In this document: piece by piece, positions 6,679-12,039 of the stretch
How the letters are laid out: every line of letters begins with the position of its first letter
How positions within the stretch are numbered: position 1 is the stretch's first letter
Source: an uncultured cyanobacterium
GTDB taxonomy: Bacteria > Cyanobacteriota > Cyanobacteriia > PCC-6307 > Cyanobiaceae
Assembly: GCA_903831165.1 (NCBI GenBank)
Contig: CAIKWV010000432.1
Span: forward strand, 1-12,039
DNA: 12,039 bases
Reading direction: 5' to 3'
Translations under genes and position numbers: made by a program
The notes under the pieces: model-generated
What the model was told of the DNA's origin: nothing
The model's input: the letters and a program-made list of their open reading frames with translations, nothing else
The model's database searches: none

Positions 6679-7557
6679 TCAGCCCAGCTTGGAAACGTGA
6701 TAGCAGCAGCTCAGCTCCTGACTCTGGCCGGGTTGCAGCTCCAGACGACGATCGCCGCTCACCAGGGCACCCCGGGGCCCGGTCCAGGGCTCCAGGCAGA
6801 CCATCGGCCGGGGCGGATCGCTCCAGACCACGGCCAGATCCCAGGGAGCGCTGGTCACCATGCGGATGGCGAGCCCGGCCAACGGATCCAGCAGCCGCAC
6901 CGAGCCGACCGGACCGGCCAGCAGATCCACCCCCTGACAGAGGCGCTGCAGCTGCTCGGCAGTGCTGGCGGCCGCCATGGTGTGGTGATCCAGGCAGCGA
7001 TCAGGCAGGCCCTCCAGGCGCACCGCCGCCGGATCGACCACGGCCAGATAGGGATGGAGCCCGAAGCTGAAGGGCATGGGCCCTGGTGAGTCCTGGCCCC
7101 CCTCGGTGGGCCGATGGCTGAGGCGCACCGTGATCGCCAGGGCGCTTGGCTGCAGCCGCAGCTCCAGCTCGAGCCGGAAGGCGAAGGGAAACTGGGACCG
7201 GCTCTCGGGGCTGTCCTCCAGCACCAGGGCGATGCCGTCGCCTGCCGCCAGCTCCTGCAGCTGCCAGGGCAGGTCGCGGGCAAAACCGTGCTGGGGCAGG
7301 TGGAATTCACCCTGGGGCAGGGTCAGGCGATCGCCGGGCAGGTTGCCGCAGATCGGAAACAGCACCGGGATGCCGCCCCGCACCGAAAGGGCCGGATCGG
7401 CGAAGCGCTCGGCATCGAGATAAAGCATTTCGCGGCCACCGCAGTTCCAGCCCGTGACGAGGCCACCGCGCTCGGGCACGAGCCGCAGGCTGTCGCCACT
7501 GGCAGGATCGCGAAACAGCCAGTGGGGATAGGGCTCAAGGCAACGCTGCAGCGGCAT
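6679..7557 (-). CDS. Aldose 1-epimerase family protein (D-hexose or hexose-6-phosphate mutarotase)
   Basis: A 292-residue protein from the ATG at 7557. Family features are VPERGGLVTGWNCGGREMLY (27-46), SVRGGIPVLFPICGNLPG (58-75), LPQHGFARDLPW (87-98), FSFGLHPYLAVVD (163-175) and MVCLEPWTGPRGAL (252-265). His90, His168 and Glu256 are the likely active-site residues by comparison with galactose mutarotase and glucose-6-phosphate 1-epimerase. Such enzymes speed the exchange between alpha and beta anomers of hexoses or hexose phosphates. The wording of the conserved blocks matches the aldose epimerase common in cyanobacteria, but free versus phosphorylated substrate cannot be decided here. The frame stays open to an ATG at 7635, which would add 26 Pro/Arg-rich residues with no domain similarity, so the shorter form is preferred. 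It follows the hydrolase gene on the same strand after 249 bp in which I see no other feature. Confidence 0.9.
   Translation of the reverse strand: MPLQRCLEPYPHWLFRDPASGDSLRLVPERGGLVTGWNCGGREMLYLDAERFADPALSVRGGIPVLFPICGNLPGDRLTLPQGEFHLPQHGFARDLPWQLQELAAGDGIALVLEDSPESRSQFPFAFRLELELRLQPSALAITVRLSHRPTEGGQDSPGPMPFSFGLHPYLAVVDPAAVRLEGLPDRCLDHHTMAAASTAEQLQRLCQGVDLLAGPVGSVRLLDPLAGLAIRMVTSAPWDLAVVWSDPPRPMVCLEPWTGPRGALVSGDRRLELQPGQSQELSCCYHVSKLG
7327..7334. repeat. HIP1 octamer GCGATCGC
   Basis: An exact HIP1 copy inside the mutarotase gene, near the codons for GNLPGDRLTL. Confidence 0.8.
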
Positions 7558-7806
7558 GGGAGGAGGCAGGGGCGTGAGCGGGGACGGCGGCAGGGGCGGC
7601 ACGGGCCGGCGGACGACGGCGCACCACCGCCGCAAGGCCCGACCGTAGCCAGGGGCTGGGACATGGCTCGGGGATGCGGGTTGTAGGCCCGGGCCTGCTC
7701 CGGCGGCGACGGAACCAGCAACCTGCCGGGGAGATGTTGGACCTTGCCCGGTTGCGTCTGCGGACGTTCTTGCCCGAACGCTCGCAGAAGCTCTGCCTGG
7801 GCGAGA

Positions 7807-8823
7807 TCAGGCGGTGGCTGGCGCGAGATCCGGCTCGGGGGCCTGTTCTGGAATTTGGGCTTGCCCTTGGATCTGGACTGGGGTCTGGGGCAACTGGGCC
7901 AGCCACTCCAGCAGCGCGCGGTTCACCTGCTCCGGCACCTCATCGTGGGGGCAATGGCCCGCTTCCAACACCACCTCGGTGGTGGCGGCGGGGGCATGGC
8001 GCTGGAAGGCCGCCCGCCGTCCGGCCGCATTGATCCAGGGATCACGGATGCCCCAGAGCAGCAGCAGGGGAGAGCTGAGGTCGGCGAACAGCTGGTCGAG
8101 GGGCTGGCCGCTGGGGATGTCGAACACCGTGCGGAACACCCCGAAGGCACCGGGATCGAGGGAGGGGCGGCGGATGGCCTCCACCAGCTCCTCATCGACG
8201 TTGCTGCGGTCGATGTACACCTGGTTCAGGGTCTTGCGGATCGTGGACCGGCGGCGCAGGTTCTCGAACAGCAACCGCTGCAGCACCGGGCTTTTCAACA
8301 GGGCGCCGCCGATCGTGCGCCGGGCGATGGCGCCCCAGCCGCCCGCTGGGGCCTGTTGTTCGGCGGCGAACGGCCCGGCCGCATTGAGCAGCACCACCCC
8401 GGCCGCCTGGTCCCCCAGGGCGGCCCCCGCCGCCAGGGAGGCATAGCCGCCGAGGGAGTTCCCCACCAGCACCGTGGGCCGACCGATGCGCTCGATCACG
8501 TAGGCCTGCAGCTGGTCGCGCCAGAGAGCGCCGCCATAGGACAGGCCCGCCGTCTTGGCGCTGCGGCCGAAACCCAGCAGATCGATGGCATGCACCTCGT
8601 GCTCCGCAGCCAGCACCGGGATGTTGTGGCGCCAGTGGTCGGTGGAGGCGCCGAAGCCATGCACCAGCAGAATCGCCGGCCCCACCGGCGCCTGGGGCTT
8701 GCGACAGAGGCTGTGCACCGTCTGGCCCTCAAAACGCCAGGGTGCCTCCGGCTCGGCAAGGGCGGCGGGCAGGGACACGCAGTGAGGGCACAGGGTCGAC
8801 GATGCTAAGAAGCCCACCGCCAT
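7807..8823 (-). CDS. Alpha/beta fold hydrolase
   Basis: A 338-residue protein from the ATG at 8823. It has the oxyanion region LLVHGFGASTDHWRHNIP (52-69), the nucleophile elbow VGNSLGGYA (120-128, Ser123), a cap region at about 160-245, the acid in LLWGIRDPW (Asp261) and the catalytic His in LEAGHCPHDEVPE (His290). The triad is complete, so an active serine hydrolase is expected. The cyanobacterial group it resembles is close to haloalkane dehalogenase and epoxide hydrolase-like proteins, but the substrate is unknown. The C-terminal tail (about 312-338) is Gln/Pro-rich and probably disordered. A GTG at 8865 would add 14 residues containing RGRRRSLAM before a hydrophobic stretch ending PAALA, which looks like a secretion signal, but that start overlaps the first bases of the divergent gene. 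Localisation therefore depends on the start chosen. Confidence 0.9.
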   Translation of the reverse strand: MAVGFLASSTLCPHCVSLPAALAEPEAPWRFEGQTVHSLCRKPQAPVGPAILLVHGFGASTDHWRHNIPVLAAEHEVHAIDLLGFGRSAKTAGLSYGGALWRDQLQAYVIERIGRPTVLVGNSLGGYASLAAGAALGDQAAGVVLLNAAGPFAAEQQAPAGGWGAIARRTIGGALLKSPVLQRLLFENLRRRSTIRKTLNQVYIDRSNVDEELVEAIRRPSLDPGAFGVFRTVFDIPSGQPLDQLFADLSSPLLLLWGIRDPWINAAGRRAAFQRHAPAATTEVVLEAGHCPHDEVPEQVNRALLEWLAQLPQTPVQIQGQAQIPEQAPEPDLAPATA

Positions 8824-8828
8824 GGCGA

Positions 8829-8836
8829 GCGATCGC
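8829..8836. repeat. HIP1 octamer GCGATCGC
   Basis: An exact HIP1 copy and the only intergenic one of the four, if the hydrolase starts at 8823. It lies in the 35-bp gap between the divergent starts of the hydrolase and the small membrane protein. Confidence 0.8.
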
Positions 8837-8858
8837 CGCCGGCCCCGCCACTGCTGCG

Positions 8859-9173
8859 ATGCCACCGGATCTGACCTTTTCTCTCTGGAGCTCGCTGCTG
8901 CCGGGCATCGCCCTCTGGGCCCTGGCCCTCTATCTGCCCCTGAGCGTTCCGATCGCCCGCTTCGAAGAGAGCCTGGCCGAAGGACCGCTCACCGCCAGCA
9001 CCCAGCAGATCGTGCTGGTGCTCGCCAGCCTGGCGCTCGCCCTGGCGGTGGGCGTGGTGGTCGAACTGGTGCTGTGCTGGGCCCTGGGACCGGGGTGGTC
9101 CTCCAGCCTGGGGCTGATGGCCGTGCTGGCGGGCCTGTTCTGGAGCGTGGCCAGCCGCCAGGGCAAGGACTGA
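8859..9173 (+). CDS. Small membrane protein of unknown function
   Basis: A 104-residue protein beginning MPPDLTFSLWSSLLPG. I do not recognise the family. Three hydrophobic stretches are visible, at about 12-32, 50-74 and 80-98, separated by an amphipathic segment with charges (ARFEESLAEG, 33-42) and by a short Gly/Pro turn at 76-80. The C terminus is basic and short (SRQGKD), so it is probably an inner or thylakoid membrane protein with little soluble mass. Codon use matches its neighbours and the frame is intact. The ATG at 8859 is chosen because the upstream in-frame extension to 8742 runs antisense through the hydrolase coding region. It is divergent from the hydrolase (35 bp from its preferred start) and convergent with the methyltransferase gene 31 bp downstream. 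Confidence 0.7.
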   Translation: MPPDLTFSLWSSLLPGIALWALALYLPLSVPIARFEESLAEGPLTASTQQIVLVLASLALALAVGVVVELVLCWALGPGWSSSLGLMAVLAGLFWSVASRQGKD

Positions 9174-9181
9174 GGCGGAAG

Positions 9182-9198
9182 GCCGGCAACGGGCTGGC
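9182..9198 (+). terminator. Small hairpin in the convergent gap after the membrane protein gene
   Basis: GCCGGC (9182-9187) pairs with GCTGGC (9193-9198) around the loop AACGG, six base pairs with one G-U on the plus strand. It occupies most of the 31-bp gap between two convergent genes. No T-tract follows. Pairing is weaker on the minus strand, where the G-U becomes A-C. Confidence 0.25.
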
Positions 9199-9204
9199 GG
9201 CAGC

Positions 9205-9771
9205 TCAGCGCCAGTCGAGCCAGGGCAGATGGGGCACGATCGCCGCCGTGCTGGCGCGATAGGCCGGATAGTCCGGGTGGTCGCGGCAGAGGGCCCGCTC
9301 CTCGCGCCGGGCTTTGCCGCCGAGCACCGCCGCCAGGGCCAGCAACAGGGCCAGATGCAGCAGGCTGCCCAGCAGCAGCGCCATGCCCAGGGCGCCGATC
9401 AGAATCGCCTGGTAGAGAGGATGGCGGCAGCGGCCGTAGGCCCCCTCGGTCACCAGAGCGGCCCCGGGCATCGGCTCGGGCAGAGGCGAAAGGCTGGGGC
9501 CGAGCCGCAACAGGGACTGAACCGCCAGGGCCAGGGCCAGCAGCACCAGGGCCCCGCCGATGCACCGGAGCACCAGGGGCCAGGCCAGACCCAACGCGAT
9601 CGGCTGCGGCACCGGGGGCAACAGCAGGGCGAGCAGCAACAGCAGCTGGACCGCCAGCCACCACTCGCCATGGCGGTTGTCCCGCCAGCCGGCCGCACTG
9701 AATCCCCAGCGGCTCAGCAGGGCGGCCAGACCGGCGCCGGCAGGATGGGGTTCAGAGGGGCTGTTCGGCAA
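9205..9771 (-). CDS. Isoprenylcysteine carboxyl methyltransferase (ICMT)-like membrane methyltransferase
   Basis: A 188-residue integral membrane protein. After a soluble N terminus (WGFSAAGWRDNRHGEWW, 22-38) come hydrophobic segments at about 39-60, 64-90 and 121-150. The ICMT/PEMT signature follows the family order: LVTEGAYGRCRHPLYQA (106-122, with R116-H117-P118), then KARREERAL (153-161) and HPDYPAYRASTAAIVP (165-180). In related enzymes these residues bind S-adenosylmethionine. Bacteria do not make CaaX-prenylated proteins, so the natural acceptor is unknown; a lipid or small isoprenoid is possible. The start is read as TTG at 9771, with AGGAG four bases upstream inside the antiporter gene; no ATG or GTG gives a better N terminus. 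The first 20 bp overlap the end of the antiporter gene, so the two are probably cotranscribed and translationally coupled. Confidence 0.82.
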   Translation of the reverse strand: MPNSPSEPHPAGAGLAALLSRWGFSAAGWRDNRHGEWWLAVQLLLLLALLLPPVPQPIALGLAWPLVLRCIGGALVLLALALAVQSLLRLGPSLSPLPEPMPGAALVTEGAYGRCRHPLYQAILIGALGMALLLGSLLHLALLLALAAVLGGKARREERALCRDHPDYPAYRASTAAIVPHLPWLDWR

Positions 9772-11089
9772 CGGTCTCCTGGCCGGAGAGCACCAGTCTG
9801 AGCAGCACCGGAGCCAGGAAGGTGGTGCCGATCACCATCAACAGAATGGCGGCCTCCAGGGCCGGGGTGAGCAACTTGGCCTGGGTGCCCAGCCCCAGGA
9901 AGATCAGTCCCACCTCGCCGCGGGGCATCATGCCCAGCCCGACCACCAGCCGGTTGGTGGGTTCGCTGCTGGTGTAGGTCCAGCCGGCGGCCACCTTGCC
10001 GACGATCGCCACCGCCAGCAGGAACAGGGCCACCACCAGGCCTTCCTGGTTGGCCGGATCGAGCGGGTTGAGCACCGATAGATCCATGCCGGTGCCGATC
10101 AACACGAAGAACACGGTGGCGAACAGGGCCACCAGCGGCTTGATCGTTTCCTGGATCGCCTCGGTGTGGCGGGAGCGGCTGAGGATCAGGCCGGCGGCGA
10201 AGGCCCCCAGGGCCGCCTCCAGGCCGATCGCCTGGGCCAGGAAACAGCAGAGGGTCAGCACCACGAAACCGGCCACCACCACTTCGCCGGGGGCCTTGAG
10301 CCGATCGAGCACCCAATCGAACACCGGCGCGGCGGTGCGGCTGAGGATCAAAGCCGCGGCCACAAACAGGATGGCGGCCAGCACCAGCTTGACGATCGGG
10401 CCCACCGTGAGGGCCTCGCCGCCGGCCAGGGCCACCACCACCGCCAGGATGACGATGCCAAGGATGTCATCGAGCACGGCGGCGCCGATCACGATCTGAC
10501 CCTCGCGGCGACGCAGCCAGCCCAGCTCGCCGAAGACCGAGGCGGTGATGCCGATGCTGGTGGCGGTCATGGCGGCCCCGGCAAAGATCGCCAGGATCAG
10601 GGGCACGTGAAACAGCAGCACCAGTCCGGCCGTGCCCAGAGCGAAGGGCAGCAGCACCCCCGTCACCGCCACCGTGGTGGCCTGCAGACCCACGGCCATC
10701 AGCTCATCGAGCTCACTTTCCAGACCGGTGAGAAACAGCAGCGCATAGAGGCCCAGCACCGAAATCTGCTGCAGCCCGGGGAAACTCTCGTTGTAGAGCT
10801 GCTGCACCGTCGCCGGGGTGACATCGGCGATCCAGGCCACCAGATCGAGCAGCAGCTGGTTGATCTGGGCGCCGGTTTCGGGCGGCAACAGAAAGTGGAG
10901 GCCGGACACCCCGATCAGCACGCCGGCCAGCAGCTCCCCCAGGATCGTCGGCAGGGACAGGCGCACCATCAGCTCCGCCATGAACCGAGCGGCGATGAAC
11001 AGAACCAGGAAGCGCCCGACCTGGATCAGCGTCTCGGCCACCTCGAGCTGGTGGTTGCCGATCGCCAGCAGCAGGGCGGGAAAGGTCAT
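9752..11089 (-). CDS. Cation:proton antiporter of the CPA2 family (NhaS3-like)
   Basis: A 445-residue membrane protein with about 12 hydrophobic segments, close to the length of cyanobacterial NhaS3. Core features are SLPTILGELLAGVLIG (45-60), LLFLTGLESELDEL (117-130), AMTATSIGITASVFGELG (173-190), the ion-binding pair in AAVLDDILGIVIL (D207-D208), FVLIGTGMDL (328-337) and GMMPRGEVGLIFLGLG (386-401). No C-terminal TrkA-N domain is present, which separates it from KefB/KefC. By family knowledge it exchanges Na+ (or K+) for H+ across the membrane; Synechocystis NhaS3 acts in the thylakoid membrane, and I infer a similar role here without proof. The ATG at 11089 is preferred; a GTG at 11155 would add 22 Pro/Arg-rich residues. 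The gene leads the pair with the methyltransferase and is divergent from glgP, 150 bp away. Confidence 0.93.
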   Translation of the reverse strand: MTFPALLLAIGNHQLEVAETLIQVGRFLVLFIAARFMAELMVRLSLPTILGELLAGVLIGVSGLHFLLPPETGAQINQLLLDLVAWIADVTPATVQQLYNESFPGLQQISVLGLYALLFLTGLESELDELMAVGLQATTVAVTGVLLPFALGTAGLVLLFHVPLILAIFAGAAMTATSIGITASVFGELGWLRRREGQIVIGAAVLDDILGIVILAVVVALAGGEALTVGPIVKLVLAAILFVAAALILSRTAAPVFDWVLDRLKAPGEVVVAGFVVLTLCCFLAQAIGLEAALGAFAAGLILSRSRHTEAIQETIKPLVALFATVFFVLIGTGMDLSVLNPLDPANQEGLVVALFLLAVAIVGKVAAGWTYTSSEPTNRLVVGLGMMPRGEVGLIFLGLGTQAKLLTPALEAAILLMVIGTTFLAPVLLRLVLSGQETVAEQPL

Positions 11090-11154
11090 GGATCTGGGCC
11101 TTGGTGGCCGGGGCGAAGCGACCCTAGGCGGCAGGGCACGGGTGTTCGGTTGCA

Positions 11155-11177
11155 CATCCCGTCATCAGAACGGGATG
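11155..11177. promoter_or_regulatory. 8-bp inverted repeat in the antiporter / glgP divergent region
   Basis: CATCCCGT (11155-11162) and ACGGGATG (11170-11177) are perfect complements around a 7-base spacer, CATCAGA. It lies between divergent antiporter and glgP starts, where a regulator could bind. It could equally be an RNA hairpin in one leader. I cannot match it to a known regulator; it is not an NtcA site (GTA-N8-TAC). Confidence 0.4.
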
Positions 11178-11181
11178 GCAT

Positions 11182-11203
11182 AACCGCATCCGTGGCTACG
11201 GTT
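11182..11203. promoter_or_regulatory. Second, shorter inverted repeat upstream of glgP
   Basis: AACCG (11182-11186) and CGGTT (11199-11203) pair around 12 bases, four bases after the preceding inverted repeat. Five base pairs is weak on its own; the close spacing of the two elements is the reason to note it. Start sites in this region are not determined. Confidence 0.2.
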
Positions 11204-11239
11204 CTGGCCTGCGCTTCGTGTCTGGAGCCAACCCCCGAG

Positions 11240-12039
<800 letters not shown>

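Noticed and set aside
7558..7806. Extra gene or longer mutarotase N terminus in the 249-bp gap
   Set aside because: The in-frame extension to 7635 is a Pro/Arg-rich stretch without family similarity, and other frames there give only low-complexity peptides.
8770..8795. CPHC (CxxC) motif in the N-terminal part of the hydrolase as a redox site
   Set aside because: It lies in a poorly supported N-terminal extension before the conserved fold, and nothing else resembles a thioredoxin domain.
7744..8808. Plus-strand open frame of 354 codons opposite the hydrolase
   Set aside because: It is a low-complexity translation, antisense to a complete serine-hydrolase triad.

Overview
The window looks like chromosomal DNA of a high-GC alpha-cyanobacterium of the Cyanobium / freshwater Synechococcus type. 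The evidence is the very GC-rich coding sequence, four copies of the cyanobacterial HIP1 octamer GCGATCGC (starts 721, 2211, 7327, 8829), and proteins of cyanobacterial character: separate GlcE and GlcF glycolate dehydrogenase subunits, a CPA2 Na+/H+ antiporter resembling NhaS3, a cyanobacterial-type aldose epimerase and glycogen phosphorylase. I see no mobile element, tRNA, rRNA, CRISPR array or prophage gene. Genes are tightly packed and change strand often (+ + - + - - + - - +).

Left part (1-6537): the 3' portion of a membrane O-acyltransferase with a C-terminal SGNH domain runs by an ATGA stop/start overlap into glcF, the iron-sulfur subunit of glycolate dehydrogenase. The next gene faces it and encodes a DUF1537 four-carbon acid sugar kinase. 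Its start codon lies 14 bp from the GTG start of glcE, the second FAD-binding subunit of glycolate dehydrogenase. The kinase is therefore nested, inverted, between two subunit genes of one photorespiratory enzyme; glcD is not in the window. The glcF/kinase gap holds a 13-bp tandem repeat, a long inverted repeat and a hairpin followed by eight T residues.

Middle part (6538-9204): a minus-strand hexose mutarotase (aldose 1-epimerase family) and a minus-strand alpha/beta hydrolase, then a divergent plus-strand gene for a 104-residue membrane protein of unknown function.

Right part (9205-12039): a minus-strand pair in which the antiporter gene overlaps by 20 bp an isoprenylcysteine-methyltransferase-like membrane methyltransferase that appears to start with TTG. 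Divergent from it is the 5' third of glgP, cut by the window end. Most enzymes with a clear role belong to central carbon handling (glycolate, sugar acids, hexose anomers, glycogen). The acyltransferase, hydrolase and methyltransferase have recognisable folds but unknown substrates. The most interesting lead is the glcF-DUF1537-glcE arrangement, which suggests, but does not show, a link between glycolate oxidation and sugar-acid phosphorylation.
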